From Scalindua sp964584595 (GTDB lineage Bacteria; Planctomycetota; Brocadiia; Brocadiales; Scalinduaceae), in the NCBI GenBank assembly GCA_964584595.1, contig CAZPAM010000004.1, positions 1 through 64,000 of the forward strand: a stretch of DNA of 64,000 nt, given 5' to 3'. The notes under the pieces are model-generated. The model saw only the letters and a list, made by a program, of their open reading frames with translations, ran no database searches and was not told where the DNA came from. The first letter of the stretch is position 1, and every line of letters begins with the position of its first letter. This document shows, piece by piece, positions 35,076 to 44,412 of this stretch. The position numbers and the translations under genes were made by a program.

Positions 35076-36954
35076 TAATAACTCCTTTTTTTATATAAGC
35101 TTCTGACCACAGATGCAGCATAAGTACGGCCCAGAAAAACCTTCCCCAATCTTGACGACCAGTCAAATGGTCATTAAACATCTCTTTTAATTTGTCTGCC
35201 TGAAGGAGTTCTGTAACCATGTTATTGCTGGAAATGGTATCTCTACATAGATCTTTTAGCTCTCCTTTTAACCAGTGGCTTACAGGCACATCAAAACCTC
35301 TTTTTCTGCGTTGCAATACTTGATGTGGCAATATATCTTTTAAGGACTTCTTCAGAATATATTTTTTCCTCCATCCATTTAATTTCAAATGTCCGGGCAG
35401 CTTAGCTGCAAACTCCACAAGATGATGATCGAGAAAAGGCGAGCGGGCCTCTAAACCGTGGTTCATGGTAGCAATATCGATCTTAAACAGAAGATCATCA
35501 GGCAAAAAAGTTTCCCGGTCAACAGCCAGCATTGTGTTTACTATATCTCCACGGTCTAATCTTTCATAACATTCCACTAAATGACTTATAGGATCAATTC
35601 CATGAACCAGTTTCCTGTAATCATCAGTCAGCAATGACTCCATAATAGCTAAAGTTGCTATCCTCTTTAAATGGCTAAAATTCCTTGCGCGGGGTTTACC
35701 ACTGAGAGCCAGAATCTGGGCTAAACTTTTGGCCTTACCCTGTTTTTTCTGATCCAGAATTTTTGACAAGAATTTCCCCAATTTTGAGGGTATTGATTCT
35801 AACAGCCCCCCAACTATACCCTGAATGTATGTGCCATAACCGGCAAAATTTTCATCCCCACCATCTCCATTCAATACGACAGTCACATGCTGGCGTGCCA
35901 TTTGGGCAACATAGTATGATGGCACAGCGGACGGATCAGCGAAGGGCTCATCATAGGCACATGCTAATTTGGGCAGGATGTCTAAAACAACCGGCTTAAC
36001 AACCATTTCGTGATGGTCCGTATCCAACCTGTCAGCAAGAAATCTTGCTTCGCGACGTTCGTCATATAGTTCATCCTCAAATCCAACAGTAAAGGTCTTA
36101 ATCTGCCTTGTGCAGTTATTCATCATAGCAGCTACAGCATTCGAATCTATACCTCCACTAAGAAGCACTCCTATGGGTACATCACTTACCATCCGAATAC
36201 GAATAGCTTCCATTAATAAATCATTTAACCTCTGGCTTACCTCTTTTGTATTTACTATCTCCTCCTGACTATGGCCTTCTTTTAAAGACCAGTAAGAATC
36301 TAGGCTGAAATGAGAGTCACGAACTATCAATCGATGCCCGGGTGGCAGTTTTTTAATACCCTTAAATCCGGTTTTGGGATGAGGCACATACCCCAGGCAC
36401 AGGTATTGGTACATGGCTTCATTATCCGGAGACATTTCTACCATACCACTTGCCAGGATACTCTTTATCTCAGAGGCAAAAAATAGACTATGCTTATCTT
36501 GATAATAATATAAAGGTTTCTGGCCTAACCGGTCTCTGGCCAAAAGAAGCTGCTTCGTGTTCTCATCCCAGACAGCAAAAGCAAACATTCCCCTCAATCT
36601 TGTCATACACCGGATGCCTTCTTCCTCATACAGGTGGACTATTACTTCTGTATCCGAATTGGAACGGAAGTGATGTCCTTTGGACTCCAGCTCTTTTCTT
36701 AGGTCCTGAAAGTTGTATACTTCGCCATTATAAGTAATCCATATTGAACCTGTTTCATTTGACATCGGCTGATGTCCATTTACTGAAAGATCTATAACTG
36801 CCAAACGTGTGTGTCCTAAGCCTATCTGGCCTTTAATCCATATACCCTGGTCATCAGGACCCCGATGTACTAGAGAGCGCTTCATACGTTTTAACGGCTC
36901 TTTCTCTACAGTATGTTCAGGCTCAAGATTAAATTGACCGCAGATTCCACACAT
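35065..36954 (-). CDS. asnB: Asparagine synthetase-like glutamine amidotransferase (copy 2)
   Basis: A 629-residue class-II amidotransferase with MCGICGQFNLEP at the N-terminus (catalytic Cys2) and the glutaminase phrase NGEVYNFQDLRKEL. The synthetase motif is LLSGGIDSNAV (near residue 264), followed by VVLNGDGGDENFAGYG. Length and motifs fit AsnB-type enzymes of polysaccharide loci. Together with copy 1 it could amidate two different sugar carboxylates or two steps in one pathway; this is inferred from context. It overlaps the next glycosyltransferase by 11 bases, showing tight coupling. Confidence 0.9.
   Translation of the reverse strand: MCGICGQFNLEPEHTVEKEPLKRMKRSLVHRGPDDQGIWIKGQIGLGHTRLAVIDLSVNGHQPMSNETGSIWITYNGEVYNFQDLRKELESKGHHFRSNSDTEVIVHLYEEEGIRCMTRLRGMFAFAVWDENTKQLLLARDRLGQKPLYYYQDKHSLFFASEIKSILASGMVEMSPDNEAMYQYLCLGYVPHPKTGFKGIKKLPPGHRLIVRDSHFSLDSYWSLKEGHSQEEIVNTKEVSQRLNDLLMEAIRIRMVSDVPIGVLLSGGIDSNAVAAMMNNCTRQIKTFTVGFEDELYDERREARFLADRLDTDHHEMVVKPVVLDILPKLACAYDEPFADPSAVPSYYVAQMARQHVTVVLNGDGGDENFAGYGTYIQGIVGGLLESIPSKLGKFLSKILDQKKQGKAKSLAQILALSGKPRARNFSHLKRIATLAIMESLLTDDYRKLVHGIDPISHLVECYERLDRGDIVNTMLAVDRETFLPDDLLFKIDIATMNHGLEARSPFLDHHLVEFAAKLPGHLKLNGWRKKYILKKSLKDILPHQVLQRRKRGFDVPVSHWLKGELKDLCRDTISSNNMVTELLQADKLKEMFNDHLTGRQDWGRFFWAVLMLHLWSEAYIKKGVIIGR
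35082..35087 (-). promoter_or_regulatory. Shine-Dalgarno site that fixes a TTG start
   Basis: Read on the minus strand, AAGGAG lies six bases before the TTG at 35075. It supports initiation of the glycosyltransferase within the 3' end of the upstream amidotransferase gene. Confidence 0.65.
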
Positions 36955-37041
36955 GATTTATTTCTCTCTTTTTTTCAATGACTATACAGCAAAGATTGAA
37001 AATCTATCTTTATTCAAATCAGACAAGATTTACCAAACTAT

Positions 37042-38220
37042 TTATTTAATAGCATCTATTGTCTTACGAGCTATTACGTCCCAACTGTGATACTCTTCAA
37101 CATATTTCTTTCCCTCATCACCCATACTTATTCTTTTAGAATCATCATTTAACAAACTTATAAGAGCGGAAGCTAATGCCCGGCTATTGTCTGGAGGTAC
37201 GGACATAATGCCTTTACACTCTTTTACCAGAAATCTAAGCGAAGGTATAACAGAGCAAACAACCGGTTTGCCACACGCCATATAGTCAAACAATTTCAAA
37301 GGAGAGGCTTCTCCCCGGTTTCTAGTAAAAGGTGCTACACAAATATCAGCAGTGTTTAGGAAGCTGGGAAGCTTTTCATATGGGATTACTCCTAAGAAAT
37401 GGAAACCCTTTTCCAAGCCCTTCTCTTTTGCTTTTTGGCGCCAGAGTTTTAACATAGGCCCACCACCACCTATCTGAAAGATGACATCAGGATATTGTTC
37501 TAAGACCAAAGGTGCCGCATTTATCAAAGTATCAATGCCTTGATGTTTGTATAGAACCCCTATGAAATTAATGTACCGTTTGTTTTCATTAAGCCCAAAG
37601 ACACTTCTACTTTGTTCGGTGCTCATAGGTCGGCAGTGGTCTATATTGGTCCCGCTACTAATTACAAATATCTTTTTTGGGGAAATTCCATATCTATTAA
37701 CGATGACATCCTTAATGCCTTCAGTCAAGGCGATTACTACGTGGGCTGCATTACAATTCATTCTTTCAGCAGCGACAATTAGCTTTGTCCTGAAATAATG
37801 TGAAGCATCCTGCCAGATGGATGCAACTTTTCCTCTCTCCTCACCGAATACGTCACCGTTAATTTCTATTACAAATCTGGCGCGTGTCAGCCATGATAGA
37901 AATACCGGGAGTACAGATGGAGCGGTTCTGAAGTAAATTACATCCGGTTTCATATCTTTGGCGCTTAAATATAACCATATGGGTTTTATAAATTGTGCTA
38001 AATAAGCAAAAACTGGCCTTAAACCAGGAAGATTAATAACTCTATACGGTTTGTATAATACTATCCCTTTCTCAACCTCAAATTCATCCTCAGGCAAAAA
38101 GACGACTGCCTTATGACCTGTTCTTGTAAAAGCCTTGGCAAGTTCCCGCACCTTTCTTATCCCACCAGTATCCTTATGAATACCATGTTCGTGTGCATAT
38201 GTTAGAAGGAAGATTTTCAT
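37042..38220 (-). CDS. GT4-type glycosyltransferase
   Basis: A GT-B enzyme of 392 residues from the preferred ATG at 38220 (MKIFLLTYAHEHGIHKDTGG). The frame also runs 20 residues further to 38280, but those residues are atypical for the family. Motifs include VIEINGDVFGEERGK in the first domain, INFIGVLYKHQGIDTLI and the C-terminal DICVAPFTRNRGEASPLKLF, which resembles the GT4 donor site with a changed first acidic position. Function: transfer of a sugar to the growing repeat unit. It stands about 60 bases downstream of a very small open frame. Confidence 0.85.
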   Translation of the reverse strand: MKIFLLTYAHEHGIHKDTGGIRKVRELAKAFTRTGHKAVVFLPEDEFEVEKGIVLYKPYRVINLPGLRPVFAYLAQFIKPIWLYLSAKDMKPDVIYFRTAPSVLPVFLSWLTRARFVIEINGDVFGEERGKVASIWQDASHYFRTKLIVAAERMNCNAAHVVIALTEGIKDVIVNRYGISPKKIFVISSGTNIDHCRPMSTEQSRSVFGLNENKRYINFIGVLYKHQGIDTLINAAPLVLEQYPDVIFQIGGGGPMLKLWRQKAKEKGLEKGFHFLGVIPYEKLPSFLNTADICVAPFTRNRGEASPLKLFDYMACGKPVVCSVIPSLRFLVKECKGIMSVPPDNSRALASALISLLNDDSKRISMGDEGKKYVEEYHSWDVIARKTIDAIK

Positions 38221-38292
38221 TTTTGTGGGGGAATATATACCTTTTAAATCACCGATTCCCTTTTTTTTGTTTCTGAACATTGAACTTAAAAA

Positions 38293-38478
38293 CTAACTTA
38301 GTTTGTTCTGTTTACTCATCAAACAAATGTTTTCGGAAAATCCGTTTAAGAGTATATATATTAATCTTTTTGTTGGGTTTACACCAACACCTTCTACATG
38401 TATTGATGTGTTGAAATGTAAATTGGAACTCTGGTCAATATTCAGATATTCCGGCAAAAAAGTCTGCACTACCTCCAT
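38293..38478 (-). CDS. Short open frame after the methyltransferase (doubtful)
   Basis: A 61-codon frame whose ATG lies four bases after the methyltransferase stop, with AAGG just in front. The product (starting MEVVQTFLPEYLNIDQSSNL) has no recognised domain. It may be a tiny real gene, or the 5' remnant of a lost glycosyltransferase. Confidence 0.25.
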   Translation of the reverse strand: MEVVQTFLPEYLNIDQSSNLHFNTSIHVEGVGVNPTKRLIYILLNGFSENICLMSKQNKLS

Positions 38479-38481
38479 TCC

Positions 38482-39348
38482 TTATCTTTTTATGGCAGTC
38501 ACTTCTAAAGATATTCCTAATAAGATCTTCTTGATACTCAAAATATATAACAATCTAGTCACAGAATATATAACCTTCTTAATATTTCTGGCGTAAAATT
38601 TGTTTTGGAAGAGACGGTATGGGTCTCCTTCAGAAGAGATTGAATTGACAATTTCAATTCTTTCAAATCCGAAATCCTCCAGAACTCTTTTTATGTATTT
38701 TACTGTGAAGCAATATTCATGAAATACAAGATACTTACTGATTAAGTTTTCCATTCTGAATTTTGAGGCTATCCTGAAAGCCAATGTATGTATTAATCCA
38801 TTTGGGAATCTGAGATAGATAAGCCCATGAGGTTTAATCAGGTTTATTGCTTTGTCAATTTCCTGCCACGGTTCAGGCATATGGTCCAACACATTAATAA
38901 AGGTTATGACATCAAAATCTCTGTTTTCTTTGTATTCTCTGAGAGTTCCTTTAGAAATCTTTTTTCCTACCAATTCTACGGTTATTGCTGATGATTTCTT
39001 TGATGGCTCAATACCATAAATCTGCCAGCCCCTTTTTTGGGCATCATTTAAAAAGAAACCAAGACCTGTTCCTACATCCAAAATCTTGCCTGTTCTCTTT
39101 TTTGTTTCAATTAGATCGAGTATATGACAATTCAGGCCTAGTCTATGTCCGCCTCTTTGGTCAGTTGTATATTTCTCGTAGTAATTTTCCTCATAATACT
39201 TTATTACTTTTGTGCCACTGTTTTGTGCATCTACTATATAAATGAGGTCACACTTAAAACAGCGATGATAAATTCTCGACCGAATCTTAAAATAATACCT
39301 CCCTTTTCTATGACAATAAGGACATCTTGATGGTGTCTGGGTTTTCAT
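38482..39348 (-). CDS. SAM-dependent methyltransferase with zinc-ribbon N-terminus
   Basis: A 288-residue class-I methyltransferase. The first 40 residues hold two Cys pairs (CPYCHRKG and CFKCDLIY) that should bind zinc. The SAM site follows as ILDVGTGLGFFLNDAQKRGW, with the acidic residue of motif II in YGIEPS. The later ITFINVLDHMPEPW marks the catalytic region. Methyltransferases of this shape are common in O-antigen and exopolysaccharide clusters, where they methylate sugars or carrier groups. The target here is unknown. Confidence 0.85.
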   Translation of the reverse strand: MKTQTPSRCPYCHRKGRYYFKIRSRIYHRCFKCDLIYIVDAQNSGTKVIKYYEENYYEKYTTDQRGGHRLGLNCHILDLIETKKRTGKILDVGTGLGFFLNDAQKRGWQIYGIEPSKKSSAITVELVGKKISKGTLREYKENRDFDVITFINVLDHMPEPWQEIDKAINLIKPHGLIYLRFPNGLIHTLAFRIASKFRMENLISKYLVFHEYCFTVKYIKRVLEDFGFERIEIVNSISSEGDPYRLFQNKFYARNIKKVIYSVTRLLYILSIKKILLGISLEVTAIKR

Positions 39349-39506
39349 ATTTTTGGAATAATCATAAAACAGTATGCATGTAATTCTATGTTGCCAGTAA
39401 GATGCAAAATATTATTTTTACGGTACAGTATCAAGAGCGTAATTGCGAATGGAATATTAAGTAACTCTTTTCTTCGTAGATTGTATTCCAAATCCAATAT
39501 CTAATC

Positions 39507-39681
39507 TTATATTTTTGTGGTGGGTTTAGACTTCGAACGAATTCTATCTAAGCAGTAATTTGACTTAGAAACATTTTGTAAAATATCCAAAACAGCCTTG
39601 TAATTCCTCCATCCTTCATAATTAGCGTGAAGGCAAAGAAGATAGAGTTGTCTAATAAAGCTTAACAAGTTATTATCCCTG
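39507..39681 (-). pseudogene. Coding trace at the 3' end of a glycosyltransferase
   Basis: Just after the stop of the glycosyltransferase at 39673, another frame stays open for about 57 codons to a TAA at 39507. It encodes a protein-like tail (CLHANYEGWRNYKAVLDILQ). It may be a frameshifted C-terminal extension of that enzyme or the end of another, deleted gene. No family is recognised. Confidence 0.3.
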
Positions 39682-40899
39682 TACTTTTTTACGTGTTATT
39701 GCTAATTCAAGTACCTTTATTGTTTTCTCTACCATCCTGTCTAAGCCAAATCTTTCCAATGCCTTTTTTCGGGCATTTTGGGTTAGCATTGCCGAGTATT
39801 GCTGGTCATTTAACAATAAATTTATCTGTCTGGCCAGCTCCTTAAAATCACCTATAGGGATAAGGATTCCGTTGATGCCATTGTCTATTACATCGGGAAT
39901 GCTGCCGATATTAGACGCTATAACCGGTTTGCCACAGGCCATTGCTTCGGCGATGACAATGCCAAAGGATTCTAAACGGAGAGTTGGGAAGATAAAAATG
40001 TCAGATGCATTGTAATATTGAACCGTATCCTCGTTACGAACAAATCCAGTAAATATTACCCTTGATTTAATTTTAAAATTATTCACCAATAATTTTGCAT
40101 CTTCAAGGTATTCTCCATCACCTGCAATAATTAGTTTGATGCCTTTATTGTTCTTTGATAATTCATTGAAGGCCTTGATAGCAATGTCTGCCCCTTTTTG
40201 CTTCGAGAGAAGACTTAAAAACAAAATAACTTTATCATGGTTAGATATACTTAATTTTAACCTGGTTTTCTTACTTTCTTCCTCCGAAAATTTAAATAAT
40301 TTGAGGTCAATACCACAATTAATAACTTTAATTTTGTTTCTGTCAATGAGAGGCCTCTGCCCTATAACCTTTGCCACACTATTGCTAACAGCGATTACGA
40401 TTGATGAATTCTTTATAATTGGAAGTTCTTGGGAAATAAAATAATATACGTCGGAGAATAACGATTTAGTTAAATATAAGTAATTCTCTTTAAAATTCCA
40501 TACCTGATTTAAGATAGACAGAAAATCCATTGCTGCATAACCATGCATGATTGTGGCAGTGGGTATTCCCATGCTTTTGGCTACTTTAACAACACCAAAT
40601 CCTGATATACTTTGGCTTAATACGACATCTATTGTTTCTTTCTTTACAATATCTTTAAGTTTGTTGATACTTTGTTTTTTCCACCCTTTTCTTGATGAGC
40701 CGAAGGTTGTATGCTTCAGATAATGAATTCTAATACCATTTATCTCTTCATATTCTTTACCAGATGGATGTTTAGTAGAGATAACGATAATTTTGTGACC
40801 TCTTTCAGAAAGGCCTTCCAGTAGATGCTTGCCATGCAAATCCATCCCGCCTCTTAATCCATGCCAGTAGGTTACTGTCGAAGAAAAACAAATATTCAT
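39673..40899 (-). CDS. GT4-type glycosyltransferase
   Basis: A 408-residue GT-B enzyme. The N-terminus (MNICFSSTVTYWHGLRGGMD) carries a glycine-rich donor loop. Mid-protein motifs are INCGIDLKLF and ILFLSLLSKQKGADIAIKAF, and the C-terminal site is DIFIFPTLRLESFGIVIAEA with E-x7-E. It should add a sugar to the polysaccharide repeat unit. Its 5' end has a second, damaged copy at 45306-45465, showing that this gene or its relative was once present twice. The stop may be early, because another frame continues across it. Confidence 0.85.
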   Translation of the reverse strand: MNICFSSTVTYWHGLRGGMDLHGKHLLEGLSERGHKIIVISTKHPSGKEYEEINGIRIHYLKHTTFGSSRKGWKKQSINKLKDIVKKETIDVVLSQSISGFGVVKVAKSMGIPTATIMHGYAAMDFLSILNQVWNFKENYLYLTKSLFSDVYYFISQELPIIKNSSIVIAVSNSVAKVIGQRPLIDRNKIKVINCGIDLKLFKFSEEESKKTRLKLSISNHDKVILFLSLLSKQKGADIAIKAFNELSKNNKGIKLIIAGDGEYLEDAKLLVNNFKIKSRVIFTGFVRNEDTVQYYNASDIFIFPTLRLESFGIVIAEAMACGKPVIASNIGSIPDVIDNGINGILIPIGDFKELARQINLLLNDQQYSAMLTQNARKKALERFGLDRMVEKTIKVLELAITRKKVQG

Positions 40900-41140
40900 T
40901 TCATACTCCGTATCTCGTCTACATCAATCTCATTTTAAATGGCTTTCTAAAGCCTTCTAAAACATGAAATACTCTTATTCACACCAACTGTTTTTACTTC
41001 TTTCATGAAATCCAAGAAATGCCTCGTTAGCGACTACATTCTGAGACAAAAAGAAACATTCCTGTCGCAAGCACTGCCATATACATTTATATTCCCACAT
41101 CATGTGTTTTTAAGTATGCAAGCTATCGTGTACGCAAGGT
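40900..41140. other. Intergenic region, no gene assigned
   Basis: Part of a 513-base spacer before the next minus-strand gene. A plus-strand open frame of 61 codons (41005-41190) is present but looks accidental. Confidence 0.4.
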
Positions 41141-41402
41141 TTATATTGAGCAATAGCCAACAAAAAAGTTTAAGAACATACCTAAAATGATGAGAGGAGT
41201 TGCTTTTTGAATCTTTATCAGCTCAAGCTTCTTGAAGCGGAGTTTTCAATATTTCAACGCCTGTTCGCCCAATTCAGGTTGTAATATATTATTTTCAAGA
41301 AACCATGAAAAATCTTCTCTACTGCTTTCAGCATCAATTTACGTTTTCTACTCTTTTATCGTTTAAGAGTGTAGATATCCAATGAAAAACCTTTTCAGGC
41401 AA
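41141..41402 (-). pseudogene. Eroded coding trace
   Basis: Reading the minus strand and allowing one frame change and one stop, a protein-like text appears: EKVFHWISTLLNDKRVENVN, then SREDFSWFLENNILQPELGE, then LRFKKLELIKIQKATPLIIL. It begins 11 bases after the neighbouring gene's stop. The identity is not known. It looks like the remains of a deleted gene rather than a working one. Confidence 0.35.
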
Positions 41403-41412
41403 TTAAGGCCAC

Positions 41413-42462
41413 TTATTTCTTATCCTTTCTTAGATTTTTCAAAATATATATGGTCCTAATATTTCTAAAGATAGCTATAATCCTATAAGTAATTAGCGCT
41501 AAAAACCGAAATAGAATAAATCCGTAATATTTAAACATAGATTGTGTGGTCCATTTTAAATACACATTTACTGCGGTACTTTCAAAAAAGTTGATCCAGT
41601 CTTTACAAATAGAAGCATTTGAAATCTCTTCAGCTCTATTAATTGCATTTTCAAGAATTTTTTGTCTCAAACCCGTATCATTTTGTAATTTAATTATGGA
41701 GTGATACAATTCTTCAATATCTGTAGCGTGTATAAAATCAAGATTACTCCTTTTTTCATGCATAAATGCTGAGTCATTACCGCATATGGGGATAACGCCT
41801 GCGTGCCATGCATTAAAGAGTTTTGTTGCTGGTTTATTATTGTATTGCTGATTATCTAAAGATCGTATAGCAATAATTGCGTCTATATCTGAATAATCAC
41901 ACCATTTCTCACAATTATCAATAATTTTCCACTGTAATCCCAAAGATGCTATTCTCTCATTCCATTTCTCAGTTAAAAGTTCTGGGGCCAGTTGTTCTTT
42001 GCGTCCGATATAAGCTAAATTCTTAAATCTCAAACTATTTGATTTAGAACGAGGTTTTAAGCCCGGCTGAAGCCAATGTCTAATAAAGCAACTTAGCCCT
42101 GGCATAAATATGCGAACAATACGTGGCAGTTCATGTGGAAAAGTTTGTTCGTTGTTTTGCACAATATGAAGTAGGGCAAATGGATGTCTGTCCCAATCAG
42201 CCAAAATACAGATAAATAGTTGCTTTCTAGATGGAATAATAAAATCAGTTAATAATCCACGGTGTGAAATTATAATTCCTTCTGCTGAAAGATTATCTGT
42301 TAAATGGCAATCGTATCCAATTTCTTTAAGGTGCATATATGTTTGTAATGTCCAAGCGAATACTCCTTTTTGAAAACCTGACCAATCTAAATTAACATCT
42401 TGAGGTATTTCTTTATGTTGCAATAATGTTGGTATGTAAAAATATATTTTTGGTTTTTTCAT
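41413..42462 (-). CDS. Putative glycosyltransferase (GT-B like)
   Basis: A 349-residue protein opening KKPKIYFYIPTLLQHKEIP. It has a GT-B-like second half with KNLAYIGRKEQLAPELL, DAIIAIRSL, and KLFNAWHAGVIPICGNDSAF, which resembles the donor-site region of GT4/GT10-like enzymes. A hydrophobic stretch sits near the C-terminus (about residues 315-335, YGFILFRFLALITYRIIAIF). The exact family is uncertain. It is flanked on both sides by decaying sequence and has no close partner gene, although it shares strand and context with the polysaccharide locus. Confidence 0.65.
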   Translation of the reverse strand: MKKPKIYFYIPTLLQHKEIPQDVNLDWSGFQKGVFAWTLQTYMHLKEIGYDCHLTDNLSAEGIIISHRGLLTDFIIPSRKQLFICILADWDRHPFALLHIVQNNEQTFPHELPRIVRIFMPGLSCFIRHWLQPGLKPRSKSNSLRFKNLAYIGRKEQLAPELLTEKWNERIASLGLQWKIIDNCEKWCDYSDIDAIIAIRSLDNQQYNNKPATKLFNAWHAGVIPICGNDSAFMHEKRSNLDFIHATDIEELYHSIIKLQNDTGLRQKILENAINRAEEISNASICKDWINFFESTAVNVYLKWTTQSMFKYYGFILFRFLALITYRIIAIFRNIRTIYILKNLRKDKK

Positions 42463-42914
42463 GGATTTTTTGTTAAAATCGCTTTAATAATGACATAACG
42501 AGTAACATGATATGTCAAATCGGCTGGAAATTGTGACAGCAACCAAACTCAGCGATTCGGCTTGCCTGTGCCTACTGGAACGCTTTGGGAGATTTTCTAT
42601 TTAATTCTTCAAACATGCCTAAGCAAACTCAACGCTTGTCTCGGTAATACAGTCTCATTTTTTGCTTTAATTGAGTACAAATACAGAGAACTTCTGTGAT
42701 TCACATTTATTGTGACAGGGTCTTCTTTTACCATGATCACTCTGATCAGATTAGACTGGATTCCAAGGCCTTTTCACAAAAATGCGGAAAAGAAGGTATA
42801 TACATTTTAATTTTCAACATTCGGAGAGAATTCTCCTGTGTGTTTTACTAAAAGGGTCTGCGTCCATAACTCTACAGCATAATTCTTAATCTTTAGGTTT
42901 TGTGCATGCAATGT
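42463..42914. other. Intergenic region, no gene seen
   Basis: First half of an 832-base spacer around the inverted gene at 43295. I could not recognise coding sequence or structure in it, but relic mobile DNA is likely because the next 230 bases hold a recombinase-like fragment. Confidence 0.4.
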
Positions 42915-43139
42915 TTACAACCCGCACTTCTTACTTTCTGTGATAGACTCTTTAGGCAGATGATACTTGTCTTTTAGTGCTTCTTCAATATATTTGTAAA
43001 TGGTTTTTTTGCTTACTCCTGTCTCTTTTTGAATCAACGTTATAGGTCCTTCTTGATATTTCTTAATAAGTGCTGGTGCTCTCTTTACTTCTCGTAGAGG
43101 TGATGTGCGAGATTGATCTGTTTTCTCTAAGTAATATAA
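42915..43139 (-). pseudogene. Recombinase/transposase-like HTH remnant
   Basis: On the minus strand a frame without a start codon runs from just after a TAG (43140-43142) to a TAA at 42915. It encodes about 74 residues with a clear helix-turn-helix: ALIKKYQEGPITLIQKETGV followed by SKKTIYKYIEEALKDKY. Spacing and content resemble the C-terminal DNA-binding domain of serine recombinases and of some transposases. The catalytic domain is absent. A short second copy of the LGVSKKT text appears just upstream (about 43166-43195). Confidence 0.4.
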
Positions 43140-43294
43140 CTACGATGTGTCAAGGTACTATTTATTAGTTTTTTTGCTAACTCCTAGCATGCTGTCTTCC
43201 ATTTTTGAGATCAATATAAAAGCCAACTACATATTTGTCAAGTACTTAATGGAACGACATATTAGAACACAGTTAATATACAAAAGGACTTTGG

Positions 43295-44353
43295 ATGAAT
43301 TGGTATATTGTTAGATTAATAAATAAGATTAAAAGATTCAGTGATTATCGTGTGTTATTTCTCCACGTTAAGCATGCTTACTACAAGCAAATATCGAAAA
43401 ACGTATTAACGAAAATCAATCTTTCGATTGCCAGTGTATGTAGTTCCGATTGTATTTACTGTCCTTCAAATAGAGGTAAGAGTATTAAAGACAAATTTAT
43501 GTCTTATGATTGTGCCAAAAAAATAGTCACTGAGATATCTTCGCCGAGATTTAGAAGTCGCCATAATGTTCACAATATTTCAATTGGGGAAAACGGGGAT
43601 GCTTTTTTGAATAAAGAAATTATTAAAATATTACGTCTATTACGTTCGGAACTGCCATATGTTAGGATTATATGCTATACAAACTTTAGATATTTTGATA
43701 AACATTTAATAAATTTGGTACTGAAAGAAAAGCTAATTGACTTTGTGGGATGCAATATTGATGGCTCAAACGAAGAGAGTTATTTTAAAGTAAAAAAAAC
43801 AAATTTCAACACAGTTAAACAAAATTTGTTGTATTTTATAAGTATTCGAAGGCAATTAAAATGTGATGTACCATTGCATATTTATGCTATGACGCTGTTT
43901 AATTATGTTAATTTAATTCAAAATAACTTAGGTGTGTATCCAATAAAAGCTAAAGAATATGAAAATACGACGTTAATTGACGACTATGAAGATATAGAAA
44001 AAGAATTTTCAGCTTATTTGGATCATCCTAAGGATTCTTTTAAGAAAGCTTGTGCTTTTGGGTGGGCAGAGCGAGATCAATTTGTGTCAAAGAAAATAAA
44101 ATATGATAAGTACTGTTGCCCTCTGCTGGAAAGAATTAAAAATGAAGCGTTTATTGCACCAAATGGAGCGTGGTATGTTTGCTGTTATGACGCAAATAAT
44201 GAGATAGTGCTTGGAAATGTAATGGAAAAATCTCTAGATGAAATATATAAAAGTAGAAAATATCAAGAATTAATTCAACTACTTGAAAACCGAGAATTTA
44301 ATAAAATTGGTGGTCCATGTAAAACTGTTAATTGCTGTCAATCATTTTCATGA
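43295..44353 (+). CDS. Radical SAM/SPASM-type protein
   Basis: A 352-residue radical SAM enzyme. The cluster motif is CSSDCIYC near residue 50, in the context INLSIASVCSSDCIYCPSNR. The C-terminus has cysteines arranged like a SPASM extension (CCPLLERI, YVCCYDAN and GPCKTVNCCQ). Such proteins modify peptides or sugars by radical chemistry. It is the only plus-strand gene between 28 and 57 kb and looks more AT-rich than its neighbours. With the recombinase-like relic next to it, this suggests arrival by horizontal transfer. The role in the locus is unknown. Confidence 0.8.
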   Translation: MNWYIVRLINKIKRFSDYRVLFLHVKHAYYKQISKNVLTKINLSIASVCSSDCIYCPSNRGKSIKDKFMSYDCAKKIVTEISSPRFRSRHNVHNISIGENGDAFLNKEIIKILRLLRSELPYVRIICYTNFRYFDKHLINLVLKEKLIDFVGCNIDGSNEESYFKVKKTNFNTVKQNLLYFISIRRQLKCDVPLHIYAMTLFNYVNLIQNNLGVYPIKAKEYENTTLIDDYEDIEKEFSAYLDHPKDSFKKACAFGWAERDQFVSKKIKYDKYCCPLLERIKNEAFIAPNGAWYVCCYDANNEIVLGNVMEKSLDEIYKSRKYQELIQLLENREFNKIGGPCKTVNCCQSFS

Positions 44354-44412
44354 TTCAAGATCGCCATGATAATTAGCGTACAATCATTTTGATATACATG
44401 ATTTTGGCTATC

